Origin: Gnetum montanum
Lineage: Eukaryota; Streptophyta; Gnetopsida; Gnetales; Gnetaceae
NCBI GenBank assembly: GCA_015680685.1
Contig: MNCI01030854.1
Coordinates: forward strand, 123,416 to 187,415
Direction: 5' to 3'
Length of the DNA stretch: 64,000 bases
Shown here: positions 45,500 through 57,000 of the stretch, in pieces
How positions within the stretch are numbered: the first letter of the stretch is position 1
Layout of the letters: each line of letters begins with the position of its first letter
Notes under the pieces: generated by a model
What the model saw: only the letters and a program-made list of their open reading frames with translations
Database searches by the model: none
What the model was told of the DNA's origin: nothing
Program-made: the position numbers and the translations under genes

Positions 45500-47819
45500 T
45501 GGCCCTTGTGGCATTATGTTGTTCTAGCTATGGAGGTATTTCTCTCTACATGGGAGGAGCAAGAGGTAGCTGAGTTGAGGATAGATGGATAGGTATGGCA
45601 AAAGGAGATGGAAGTGGATCGTGTAGATGTGGGTTTTCCCCTATAGGTGATAGAGATTGGGCCTGAAAGTATCTTGGAGGGTAGTAATGATTTTGGAAGC
45701 TTGCCTAACTAGAAGAGTCCCACAGGGAGATTGGTTGTTAAATGTAGTATCCATAAAGATCTGGCTACCGATAAGGGTACTGTTGCCTTGGGGGTGGCAT
45801 CGCCCACGACTGTGGATGCTACCATTGCTAGTAGTGCTCATATGGTTGTAGTGGAGCTCCACTTGGATAATATCCCTATCGCTAGTGGAACTGCCTGGAA
45901 TTGCCTTGGGGATAAGGCAATCTTTAGGGTGGTTGCCTTTTTGCTAAGCAAATATTGAGAGTGTACATCCCAAACTCTTGCAAATGTGACAACATAAGGT
46001 AACATTCCTTAGGATGTTCATACTGGCATATGTCACATCCATCATCTTCCTCAGTGTTAGAGTCTGCAACTTTTTCCACCACAACAACTTTGCCCTTACC
46101 TTTGTGGTAGGCAGGTTTAGCCTCTTTTCTCCTTCGTCAATCTTGATCATTACTCTATTCTTTGGATTCTTCTACGATTTTAAGAATACTTTGGAATTTT
46201 TCATCCAAAGAATCCCACATCTTTTCCACCTTGGCCAAAATTTCAAAAGAAAATTTTTGTATGGTTAAGTTCTTCCTATTCACTGCTACATCTAGTGGTG
46301 ATTCCTCCCCTTCTTCATAGAATTGAACTTCCCTCTTTTAAATGGAAGGATCTTAATTATATTCCTCTTCACTTTCCCACTTCCATAGTTCTCCCTCTTT
46401 CTTTGCTACTTACTCAATTAATCATTCAAGCTAATGATCCATTAACTCAAATAGCCATCCTTAAGCATAAATGCCAAGGGTCCTTCTTGTTTCAAAACGG
46501 AGCCCATCTATGACATGGCAGAGCTATTCCCACTGAGAGTATCCATGACCAAGGCATCGGTGCAACAAGGAGTAATATCTACTCATAGCTGCATCCAAGG
46601 GTTCATGGATACCTTGTTTCCACCCCTGAATTTGCCATCTTAGATTAGACACTCTAGAGTAAGTTTGGTATTTGTCATCAAAGAGCTCCAACATCGTACT
46701 CCTTCACTTGATTGATTTTGGCTCCAAAGACCGGTATCAGCTTTCTACTTCCTTGATGAGTTTTTGGGGGAATAACTTGAGCTTTTGCTATTCATTTTCA
46801 ATATTTTTTATGGTGTAGGAATTATGAACTGCTTGCAAGTGAGTTTGCGAATCACAATTATATCCTTCTTCAAATCTGGGGATGTTGTTCATATCAAGGT
46901 GCTTGATCTGACTATCTTTCAAGTTCTTGGTAGGTATTTGAACTGCCTCTACTATGTTGAGCATACTTCGAGTGGCAAGCAGTGGTTCACCAAAGTCATG
47001 GTCCCGATGATGGTAATGGCGTCTGTGATGGTTTTTGCTACCCCTTCTTTCGTGATAATGAGCCTCCTATGATTGTCCATGCCCTGTGTCACAACATTCC
47101 CATTGACATCCCTGATCTTGTCGATCTCTATGATCACCATCATCATGATCCCTCCTATGATGGTTGCAGTTACATTTAGAACCTGATGAAGCTAATGTGG
47201 AAATGGAGGAATGAGAAGAGGGGGAAGGACTACCATCCCCACGGTGTTGATCACCTCCTCTTCCATGACGATGGCCTCAATCTTCATGTCCATCTTCACC
47301 TTTGCCATGATCTTCTCTGTGAGATCCCTCATCATCCTAGAACTCCTAATCACTTGAACCTTTACTCTGTATGATGGATTGTATGTTCTGATGTGGGGGC
47401 TAAGATGTGGAAGAACAAGAACCATGAGAAATAGGTTCCTCATCATCGTGTTGGGCCTATAGGAACAAAGGGTTACTAGACCATTTTCTCTTTACTTAGT
47501 CATCATGTTTTGCTTGCTGTAGGTCTTGTTTACACTATGCCTCATTTGGATGATAGTCTTGATAATCATGATCCTCCATCATGTACTCCACATCTTGGTC
47601 ATGAATGCCCAATCTAGTGAGAGTCTGGAGCAACATTCTAGGATCTGATCAATCAAGGAGCAATATAATGTTGCCCTCCATGTCTTGCCATCGCATCTAC
47701 TCATCCTAATGCAGGATGAAGGTGAATTTGGGTATATACTCATTTGGATGCGTATACACCACCTGACATTCCTGGGGCACTTACAAGTTGGATTTGTCCT
47801 GCTTGTGAGAAGAAGACAT
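45500..47819 (-). pseudogene. Ath-B Gag
   Basis: Gag of Ath-B, from ATG 47819 (MSSSHKQDKSNL), 143 bases after the PBS. The N-terminus IPKFTFILH..MRWQDMEGNI matches Ath-A. An unusual region of His/Asp/Arg/Gly repeats spans about 47380-47010 (GKGEDGHEDKGHRHGRGGDQ, HRRDHDDGDHRDRQDQ). A structural core follows (NIPRFEEGYNCDSQTHLQAV, TMLELFDDKYQTY, GIHEPLDAAMSRYYSLLHRC near 46880-46540), then a Cys/His cluster CDICQYEHPKEC near 46030. The last part (to 45500) is proline and serine rich. Multiple stops. Confidence 0.72.
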
Positions 47820-47961
47820 ACTAGTGTTAAACAACAAATAACTTGATGTGTCTTACTCTTACCTAAGTCTTCTAGTGTGAGTAGATTTTGACATTATGGA
47901 TTTGTTTTAATGAAGTGAGTGATGATCTCACTAAGGCTAGATAGTGCACGTGAGACTAATA

Positions 47962-47980
47962 GTCCCTGGCCATGGTGCCA
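47962..47980 (-). promoter_or_regulatory. Primer-binding site of Ath-B
   Basis: Minus strand TGGCACCATGGCCAGGGAC, one base after the LTR; the same tRNA-Asp-like pattern as Ath-A. Confidence 0.65.
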
Positions 47981-47981
47981 A

Positions 47982-48879
47982 TGATGAGCAGTGAGGTACC
48001 CCTATGCCCAACCATATGAATCATGAGTGTTCATGCACGAATCTGGTCGAATTTTGAAGATTGTGAGCACTTACACATAATATTCTAGCCATCAAAATCC
48101 TAGTTAGAATGGTCATTGTCCTCTCAACCTCACTTGTGACATTCTAAAATGATGGTTAAGTGAGATTGAGGCATATGATTTTTATATGTTTTCTTTTATT
48201 TGTAATATCTAATTCTTCTAATATAGGGAGTAAAAGGCTAGATAATTTAAAATTCCACTACTCTATCGCTTGACTACTCCTAGCATAAGCAACCATTCCC
48301 ACCCTCTGTGCACATCCTAAGCATGTCCTAATCACTACTGGGTTGCCAAGTGTCAGACATATGTTTGAGGTGGTCGTGCTTATGTGTTTTTGTAGACTAT
48401 GAAAGTGTACTGTAACTATAAAATGATAACAAAAGCATGAGAATTATCAAATTATTAAAATATTAATGCTTAAGTAATCTAGTCCAAATGCTGTAAGGAA
48501 TATCCAAAAAGCTTGTCTTTATTTCTATTCATGCCAATGGGCTCAGGTACATTAGTGCTCAAATAAAGAGCAATACACTCTTCGAACTCCTTCCGCAAGC
48601 ACTTGAAAAATAGTCTAACTCTTGGAGGAACAAATTGTAAGAGCTTTGCTACAATTTGAACAAAAGGTGCCACAAATGCAGTGGGTGCACACATATTTAT
48701 AGCAAAAAATGGACTCTACATTGACAAGGCTATGTCAACAGTTGGAAAGATGCATCGACGAGGTCCCATTGACATGGCCACATTAACAAGGCTTCGTCGA
48801 TGTGGCCTAGTTGACGTAATTGACTGGATGCTTCATCAGTAGAAAAGGGATTTTCTCAAATTGAGGAAATATGTTATCA
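47982..48879 (-). mobile_element. Ath-B 5' LTR
   Basis: About 900 bp from TGATAACATATTTCC at 48879 to CTCATCA at 47982 (minus strand). A TATA box CTATAAATAT lies at 48702-48693. Similar in length and U5 sequence to the Ath-A and Ath-C LTRs. It abuts Tat-3 sequence, so Ath-B either inserted in or is fused to Tat-3. Confidence 0.75.
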
Positions 48880-49829
48880 AGACATATTTTCCACTATTAC
48901 CAAAATACAATTAATCAAAATTCTTTTAGCCTTTACTACTTATCAAGGCTTTAAACATTTCTAGATGAATCTAAAGTCAGTTTTTTTTAATGGAGAAGTT
49001 AAATAAAATATTTACATCAAATGTACAAAATGCTTCAATTGATGAAGAAAAAGAGGATCCATGATCCCTTTGGAGAACTTAAGGCATTTTTCTTAGCATT
49101 GGCATCAAGAGCGATCAGTCTTCTTGGCGGAGAACTTATCCTCTTCATTGGCGATCATTAACAACTTTCAGGTAAAGATTAGCAAAGGCAAAAGGAGTAG
49201 ATCAGAGGTCGAAAGATCATCTAGTACGATGGCAACATTTATTAATTAGAAATAGTTGATCAATAGACATCTCGTCTCCAAGCTTGACCTTCCTTGCATC
49301 CCACTTTTGGCTTATGAGGTAGATCAACCTTCATGCTGTATTCCCTTTTAAACAGTTTTCTTGCCATTTCATGCATGCTTCACACAAAGAAAAATAAAGT
49401 CTGCCAATAGTATGCAATATATTCAGCTTCTTTGGGTCAAATCATAGATCTCGGAATTACGCATTTTTCTCTGAATCTGATCTTTCTTGTCGCGTTGACG
49501 TTATTGTCATTTTAAATTCTTTACATGGTTTTCTACTCCTACAATTCACCAAATTAATCTATTTCATGATATACGTATAAAACATACATTAACTTGATAC
49601 ATGATAGTTTACCGATAAGTAAGTCCCTGTCTAATCGACAAGACCGTTTAGGGCACCTTGGATTCGTTTTTCTCTAGCACGGCCCTCGCATGGATAGGGT
49701 TAATACGGATCTCTACTTGGAATTTCCAATGACCGACGTTTTATAGTCGTTACAAATACAGCAAAAAAAAATATTATGCATCATTTTAGCTAATCACATC
49801 CTATAGTTAATCATTACAGAAAAGCTTAC
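48880..49829. other. Tat-3 DNA downstream of the antisense exons, unresolved
   Basis: Expected to hold the 3' exons of the antisense gene by comparison with Tat-1, but I could not align exon 3 here in any minus-strand frame. No other gene seen. Confidence 0.3.
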
Positions 49830-50657
49830 CAGGCCTGAATGACAAAGGAAATGGAGGGAGTTTCCTTTGCACGTTTGCGACAGTGAGGAGAGGGTCCAGA
49901 GTCCATTCCTCATTCAACCATCCAAGTCTCCTATAGTTGTTGAAGAACTCGGCATAGCGGGTAGGATATTCTGGAATCTCAAAGGCCAATTGCCCTATGA
50001 CACTGGTGTGTACATTACTAATAGAGGTAAACTCCTTTATTGCTCTTTTGGTCAAAGACAACATATCGTTGTCGCCCAGTAAGCCATTGTCGTTCATAAA
50101 GAACCTGTATCATACAAGATAGCACATTGCTAACTTACACTCAATACAAGTTTAAACAATACAAAACATATTAGAACACCACAAAAAGGGAACACAAAAT
50201 AACTTACCCACCTGCGTAATATACAATGCCAGGTGGATTTTGAAAGTAGGTTCCAACATGGCGAGCCACGAACAAAGTGTTATAGGCGTGATAATAGTTA
50301 AATCTAGGCATCTCCCATATCCAACTTAAATGCCTCAAACCCTTGGTGCTTGGTTTGTGGTCTTGTGCTCAACCAGTATCAATAGCTCTGTCTGTCAAGA
50401 AAGCTAGAATACCCTACGTAGAACTGACTAACAGAGTTTCTAGAATAGTTGCAGCCACATCACTCGGCAAATGTGACCAAACGATTATGCTATAGTTATG
50501 GAGCAAAAATTACAGAAACTCATGTGCACCCCTCTGGAACCATATCGCCTCCCCCTTTATGCAAGAATGGGGGGGAGGAACATTGGCCATGGGAGTGCTT
50601 ATACAACACAAAATACCGACTATGTCCAAAACAATTAGGATAGACTTTAGCATTATA
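49830..50657 (-). pseudogene. Antisense gene inside Tat-3 (exons 1 and 2)
   Basis: Runs opposite to Tat-3, as in Tat-1. Exon 1, 50657-50208 (450 nt), follows acceptor TTTTTGTACAG and ends at GTAAGT; exon 2, 50104-49830 (275 nt), follows TATGATACAG and ends at GTAAGC. The Tat-1 equivalents are 449 and 272 nt. Exon 1 protein aligns throughout: ILIVLDIVGIL, IIVWSHLPSD, ILETLLVSST..ILAFL, then NTLFVARHVGTYFQNPPG and IVYYAG (Tat-1 has DTLFLAAHAHTLF and NPPGTVYW). Exon 2 has FEIPEYPTRYAEFFNNYRRL and GWLNEEW (Tat-1 EIVHFHKRF, ARGWLHTNW). Exon 2 is fully open over 90 codons; exon 1 has a few stops and one frameshift. Preservation of exon lengths and splice sites in diverged copies implies past selection for a protein. 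Function is unknown. Confidence 0.78.
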
Positions 50658-51563
50658 CTGTACAAAAACATAAACATGCTACCATTAAACAAGTAATCCA
50701 AATGTAGAAACCTATCACTCAACACTAGATTTCATTGCATGCCTAAAAATTTACAAATTACGCTTAAATCGCACGACTAAAATCGCTCAAACCCTTGCAA
50801 CAGTGCAAGGTCTATCCCTGACAATGGCGATGGAAGCAATACCGCGTATCGCTCAAGCGTAATATTATAAACATTACACTATGTAAACCCTTATTTTAAC
50901 ACAAGGTCTATGTACAAAACTCTCGTTTACAAATACACAAATAGCAAAAAACAAAACAAAAAAACAACGCGAGAAAATGGGAGATGACCTACCGATTCAG
51001 AGGGATGACGTCCCGAACTTCAACCATGGCTTGTGAAGCATGCTACAGGCTTCCCTGCACTTCATCAATCTTGGCCAATTTGGCATTCTTTCCTTTGACC
51101 TTCAACGTCATAGTTGCAACTCGGTAAATCTTCGCAAAAATGCATTGTTATCCTTTGCTACAAGAGCTAAATTTGAATTCGCAGTATCCAACAGCCTATA
51201 TTTAGCATGAACCATTTACTTATAAACCGAAATGCGGAAAACTAACTAACTTAATGCCTGATTGAAGCGAGACTTTCTTAAATCGCTGGTGTTAGCGTGA
51301 CATGAAACCTGAAGATAGGGGCATTAATTTTATAGATATCGCATAGATTATGATCTAAAATGATCCTAAACTAATACACCTTATTGCCTCGTAACCGAGT
51401 CGCATTAATTACAGGCTGTTCACGGTATTCAAATTTGGTTAGCTCTTCATGCTCAACAATGTCACACTATACTTTCTCAAACTACTGACAAGCATCATAT
51501 GCTAACATTTAAAACACTTAGCTTAGCATTTTCTAACTATTTTCGTATTTGGCAATTTTGCAG
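50658..51563. other. Interval between antisense gene and Tat-3 RT exon
   Basis: Predicted intron sequence on the plus strand. On the minus strand, 51240-50985 reads a charged, coil-like stretch with GKNAKLAKIDEVQGSL, ending at a donor-like CTGAATCG/GTAGGT; it may be an upstream antisense exon or a displaced piece. No GCGTATACGC palindromes were seen here, unlike Tat-1. Confidence 0.35.
51550..51563 (+). promoter_or_regulatory. Predicted 3' splice site before Tat-3 RT
   Basis: TGGCAATTTTGCAG ends at 51563. The first codons after it (SWQMDVALSAPLTLTGPHGE) align with those after the Tat-1 acceptor (SLMDCQHLSTPLIINGSYGK). Confidence 0.55.
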
Positions 51564-53195
51564 GACAGTTGGCAAATGGACGTAGCTTTATCTGCACCTC
51601 TAACCTTAACAGGCCCACATGGGGAAATCATTAGACAACTCAATCACACACTAATAGAAACTAACTTTTCCCCTTTTGATGTCACCATAGCTGCATCGAA
51701 AACATCTCCAGACTGGCCAGAACACGCAACGCGAACGCTAGACTTGGAAGTTGGAGATGTAACTAAAGACCCTCTCAATGAGGTCCTCGTAGTTATGCAT
51801 AGGGGTGAGAACAAAACTCTTAAGGTTAATTCTTTACTAGACCAAAAGGCATGCGATGACATAATGTAGGTACTCCAAAACAATGTTACAGTATTCACGT
51901 GGTCATATGAAGACATGCCGAGGCTAGACCCGAGGTTAATACAACATAACATAATTCTAGACTCGTGCATTAAAGCGGTTAGACAAAAAGCACAAAAGAT
52001 TAAGCCGAAAATCATGCTAGCAGTGTGTGATGAAATCACCAAGCTATACCAGGCTAGTTTTATCTGCACGGTTGATTACTTGGACTAGGTGTCTAACATT
52101 GTAGTTGTCCCTAAGAAGACAGGAGGAATATGCATCTGTATAGACTTTCGAGATCTGAACAAGGCCATGATTAAGGACACCTTTCCATTACCAAGTATCA
52201 ACCAATTAGTAGATACAACCGCTGGGCATGTGCTTTTATCCTTTATGAATAGTTTCTCAGGCTATAATCAAATTTGCATAAATCGAGAACACCAATTGAC
52301 CACAACATTCATGACACCCTAGGGTACCTTTTGTTACACTATGATGCCTTTTGGTTTAAAAAATGCTAGGTCTATGTATCAATGAGTCATGACGTACATC
52401 TTTAGTGATTATCTCTTAGGAAGATTGAATGATTATGTCGATGATATAGCTATCAAGTCTAGAAAGTCAGAAGATCATTCGAAAGACCTAGAGTTAGTCC
52501 TTAAAAGATGCTCTAAATACGACCTCTGGCTCAACTCAAAGAAGTGTGTATTCGGAGTTAAAACTGGATGCATGTTGGGGTTTTTAGTATCAAAGATGGG
52601 CATCCAAGTAGACCCTGATAAGGTCAAAGCCATTGTTGAGTTAATACCCCCTACAAACCTCAAACAACTACGTGGGTTGCAAGGAAGATTACGGTTCATC
52701 AAGCGATTCATCTCGAGATCAACAGACAAATTACATCCTATGCAACACCTACTCAAGAAAGGGATTAATTTCGAGTGGACCAACAATTGTCAGCGTGCGT
52801 TTGACAATTTGAAGCAAGAACTTCAATGCTTACCAACGATCTTCCCACCACAAAGGGATCAACCGTTCTACATTTACCTCGCAACCTCAGACGTGTCCAT
52901 AGCTGCGTTACTCTATCAAAAGAGAGGTGATGGGTCAGAAGTGCCTAGCTATTACTTGATTCATGCCCTATGTGTGTATGAAATGAGGTATAATGAGGTA
53001 GAGCGTAATTGTTTAGCGTTAGTATTTGCACTCAAAAAGTGTAAACACTATCTCTTCCATAGCAAGGTCAACATAATTTACAAAAATAACATCCTGCGAG
53101 CCATCACACATAACCTATACAAGAGTAGTAGAATAGCCCACTGGAAAGCTATCACAGTAGAATTTGATCTGCACTACATGGCCAATCTTCTATGA
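51564..53195 (+). pseudogene. Tat-3 reverse transcriptase and RNase H
   Basis: Tat-lineage RT-RNase H. Blocks: RLDPRLIQHNIILD near 51920, ASFICTVDYLD then a stop then VSNIVVVPKK near 52090, GICICIDFRDLNKAMIKDTF near 52130, LLSFMNSFSGYNQICI near 52240 (catalytic Asp of MDGF is Asn), MMPFGLKNARSMYQ near 52345, and NDYVDDIAIKSRKS near 52430. The thumb (LRGLQGRLRFIKRFISRSTD) and RNase H (FYIYLATSDVSIAALLYQ, EMRYNEVERNCLALVFALKK) continue in one open frame from 52389 to 53195. Stops at about 52087, 52321 and 52384 plus the Asp-to-Asn change make it inactive. Confidence 0.9.
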
Positions 53196-53640
53196 CAGGC
53201 CAAGCAATAGCTGACCAGCTAATGACATCACCCATTGACAGTCAGGCTACAATAGAGCCTGAATTTCTCGATGAACATGTACATAGTCCAAGCCCTATAC
53301 TAACAGGCCTCGAAGCAATGTTACATTTTGACGGAGCTTCAACCACTAGAGGCGATAGTGTCACTGTGGTTATTATGCTATCACCTGAGGATGTATGTCT
53401 ATACGCCTATCGCTTGACCTTTCCTTGTACGAACAACATGGCAGAGTATGAGGGGCTCCTTAGGGGATTATTAACAACTAGAGAGCTTAACGTTCAACAC
53501 CTGGCAATTAGGGGCAATTTGATGCTCATAATAAATCAAATCATAGGAGTCTATACCTATAAGGCTATATATTTACATCCCTACTGTGTTATGGCTAAAG
53601 ATCTCCTAAAGTAATTCACAGCAACCGATGTCCAACACGT
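53192..53640 (+). pseudogene. Tat-3 second (archaeal-type) RNase H domain
   Basis: A second RNase H follows the first, overlapping the preceding frame by 4 bases. MLHFDGASTTRGD near 53320 carries the first catalytic Asp; NNMAEYEGLLRGLLTTREL near 53435 the Glu; the position of the next Asp reads IRGNLMLIINQI (usually GDSQ), so Asp is replaced by Asn. A dual RNase H is diagnostic of Tat-type plant elements. The stop is near 53614 and a related frame continues to about 53640. Confidence 0.8.
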
Positions 53641-53754
53641 GCCTCAAAATGACAACACTCTAGTCGATGCACTAGCTACACTAGTATTAAATGTACCACC
53701 GCACCTCTTTGCCACTTGGCCTACTTTGATGATAAAGTGTGCAGACTCTATCAT

Positions 53755-55017
53755 TTAGATGGTGCAAATATCTTCACTGACTATGGACGGAATGCTAGAA
53801 TGGTACGATAACATTAAAACTTACCTTCTGCATGGCGAACCACCGCACGAGCTAATGTGTGCGCAAAAAGATGCAATACGCAAGCATGCTAGGCAATATG
53901 TCATCATCGGAGACAGTACTCTCCATAGACGCTCCTTCGATGGGGTATTGCTAACTTGCGTTAACAAAGACCAAGCACAACGAATAGTCGGCGAGGTCCA
54001 CAAGGGGCTATGTGGAGGACACGTAGCCTCACGAGCCATTAGCACTAAAATCCGACACTTAGGGTATTATTGGCCATATATGGAAAAGGACTGCCTTACC
54101 AAGGTTAAGACGTGTGACATGTGCCAGCGTTACATAAATGTTATACACGTGTCACCAACAAAATTACACACTACATAGATTACACGGCCATTCCAATGAT
54201 GGGGATTAGACATCATAGGACCCATCGCGCCTAAATCTTCCGCAGGACATAGCTTCATCATTACCGCCATTGAGTATTTTACGAAGTGGGTTATGGCTAT
54301 CCCCTCCCAGTAGGTTTTCCATTTCATTTTAGACAACATAGTAACTAGATTTGAACTTCCAATGACTATCGTAACCGATAATGGGCCACAATTTAGCAAT
54401 ATAGAGACCAAATCTTTTTGTGATAACCTTGGTATCAAGCAATCTTTTTATTCACCTTATTACCCGCAAGTGAATGGTCAAGTTGAAGCAATGAACAAAT
54501 TCATCATCAATTTGCTCAAGAAAATGCTCAGTAGCAACAAAATACGATGCCACGAAAACATCCTCTATGTGCTATGGGCATATCGTACTATGTGCAGAAC
54601 AGCTATAGATAGTATGCCCTATAGCCTAGTCTATGGATCTAAGGTGGTGCTACCTCTCAAATTACAAGTTCCTTCTCTACAGATGGTCCTCTCTTCAGTT
54701 ATAAATGAGGCTCAACACAACGAGTCTTGAATCATGGATTTGGACTCAATAGAGGAGAAGTGAATACAGACACTTGATACCATTGAGAAGTATTAGGATA
54801 AACAGAGGCAAAAGCACCGACACAATTTATAGCAATGATAGATCAAGAAAGGAGATTTAGTTCTCAAGGTCGTTTGTGAACCAGTAGGCAAATTCTCTAT
54901 GAATTGGGAGGGCCCTTTCTTGGTTGTTGGCGTGGATAGCAATGGGGTATTCAAGTTAGCAAATATCAATGGCAACGAGCTACCAAATCTAGTGAATCAC
55001 ATATACCTGAAGTAGTA
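53755..55017 (+). pseudogene. Tat-3 integrase
   Basis: Integrase with zinc-binding linker GEVHKGLCGGHVASRAISTK and CDMCQ near 53990-54125 (HHCC residues present), core WGLDIIGPIAPKS near 54205, MTIVTDNGPQFSN near 54365 and YYPQVNGQVEAMNK near 54460. These supply D, D and E with normal spacing. The C-terminal part includes LWAYRTMCRTAIDSMPYSLV and, after stops, KKGDLVLKV and FSMNWEGPFLVVGV to about 55017. Stops occur near 54176, 54312, 54728 and 54763. It is the best preserved integrase in the window at its catalytic residues. Confidence 0.85.
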
Positions 55018-55054
55018 TTACATCTAGCTACAAATTTAGTGTTAACATCAGGCA

Positions 55055-55520
55055 ACAATCGTCTGCTATGACGTAAAACTGGCATTTCTAGCATGTGTCC
55101 ACCACGACGCTAAACTAGCAATGATCGTCCGCTATGACGTAAAACTGGCATAGGTAATACCACATCTGCTATGATGTAAAACTGGCAATGTTGTACACGT
55201 CCGCTATGACATAAAATTGGTGTTCCTTGCATGCGTCTGCCACGATGCTAAACAAGCAATGACCGTCCGCCATGACGTAAAACTAGCAAAGGTAAGCATT
55301 CGTCTGCTGAGACGTAAAACCAACACAGACTTGTCCCTAGGTCAAGACACAAAATTGACACCCATAGCATAGTCTGCTAAGACCATAAACCAGCTCTGCC
55401 ATCATCTGCTATGACGTAAAACTAGCACCATTCGGTCCACCCAGACTTTAAACCAGGAACATGGTTTGCTGAGACTTAAAACTAGCAACAACAGTCTACC
55501 AGGACTCAAAACTGGGATCT
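55055..55520 (+). repeat. Hairpin-type repeat array of Tat-3 (3' untranslated region)
   Basis: At least twelve units with irregular spacing, for example CGTC-TGCTAT-GACG-TAAAACTGGC at 55060, GTC-CACCAC-GAC-GCTAAACTAGC near 55097 and CATC-TGCTAT-GATG-TAAAACTGGC near 55163. Same stem, 6-base loop and AAACT tail as in Tat-1 and Tat-2. It lies between integrase and the 3' LTR. Confidence 0.82.
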
Positions 55521-55582
55521 GTCGACTGCCAACACATGAAGTAAGAAAGCATGAACATTCTTGCGTGGCATCCCTACCAGAT

Positions 55583-55598
55583 AGAAGGGGTGGGACGT
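55583..55598 (+). promoter_or_regulatory. Polypurine tract of Tat-3
   Basis: AGAAGGGGTGGGACGT directly before TGGGATAGCC, a plausible LTR start. Confidence 0.5.
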
Positions 55599-57000
55599 TG
55601 GGATAGCCTCAGCATTACTACCTTTCTGGCATCCTACTAATTCCTCAGATATGTCGAAAGGCATGCTACTGACCCCTCGGAGATACTGCTACGACAACCA
55701 TTTAAGTGGTGGTACCTCCAGGAGGTCAGCTTCATCATTCAGAGCCCCAAGGATATCCTCATTAGCCACGACCTTGGAGGCCTCTGCTCACTGTCACCAC
55801 TAGACTCTGGCTTCGCAGATTCATCTAACTAGTTCTTTGCACAACCAGTTGGATGCGACGAGTCTAACTGCCGACAGCAAATTTCTAGGTCGTAGCATCA
55901 ACACAGGGACCCTAGCCTCTTGCTACGGTTCCTTCCCCATGGCTCGCCCACTCCTTCTCGCCTTGGAAGGTACTTGTTTCTACAACCTCCCTAGCGATTA
56001 GGATGATCAGTGATGTCCTCTATTTTTATTTACGTTTGCAAGTCACTTGATGTAGTGGTGTCATTCAAAGGTACATTCACCGGAGCAGTGAAGCACTGAC
56101 AGCATTCTGAGATGGCTGCTTCAATTAGCCTATCTACTTAGGAGTGTGACCCTGCATTCTCCATAATCCAACATCTTATCCCTCGTTCCTTTTTCTCCCT
56201 TTCATCCGTTTCCTCTAATACAAAATGTGAATATGCACCACAAGCTTTTTGCACATGTCTTACAATCAGGCTCATGAACTAGCGTAATGCAACTCGCCTC
56301 ATGAAAGTTGAATGTAAATATTGATCAAGCCCACAAACTGGTGTAACATAACTCGCCTAGTGGGGCAAAAAAAATGGGGACTAGGCAAAATGGATGTAAA
56401 ACAACTCATCCAGGCCATGCGAGCGTAACACAACTTGTCTATGCAGGCCCCCTTTATCTGCAGTATGATGACATAACTCTTCATAAATGCAATTGCAAGA
56501 GGATGCCTGATGACTTATCACGAAAAGCTATATTCACGTATTTGAGTCTTCCCTGAACCTCCCTCCTTTTTCCTTTGTAAAAGTCCCTCCTGTTCCATTC
56601 TTATACTTGCTTTTCCCTGCTTTGCACTTCTAGGTTGACAGCTACTATTATTTTTCCAAGTCTTCAAAAGAGAGGAAGGAAAGTTTCTTGAAGATGAGGG
56701 AGGCTTCAAGCACCTAGAGCATTAGAAGGTTTGAATACCTAGCCCATTAAGAGGATCAAGAAGTTGCAAATGTTGTGTGGATCCATAAAATCTACTTGGC
56801 TTAGTGGGGTATCACCACTATCCCCAAACCATTGTTCACATGAGTTCACTTCTTTGAGTAGGAGAGCTAGTGTTGGAGCACCTCCTAATCCTTTGATGTA
56901 ATACCTAGTTTTGTCATGTTGTAGAAGTCTTAGGGAGTTGTCTTTTGAATTAAGATTGAATTGGAGGTTAAAACAATATATTTTGTGACTTGGACTTACA
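55599..57000 (+). mobile_element. Probable 3' LTR of Tat-3 (end uncertain)
   Basis: Starts TGGGATAGCCTCAGC after the polypurine tract. No second copy is in the window, so the end is a guess. It contains four imperfect units of about 50 bases at 56276-56460 built around GCGTAA(T/C)(G/A)CAACTCGCCT. The sequence differs from the Tat-1/Tat-2 LTRs and lacks GCGTATACGC. Confidence 0.4.
56276..56460 (+). repeat. Degenerate ~50-bp repeats
   Basis: Four related segments: GCGTAATGCAACTCGCCTCA, GTGTAACATAACTCGCCTAG, ATGTAAAACAACTCATCCAG and GCGTAACACAACTTGTCTAT. Confidence 0.55.
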
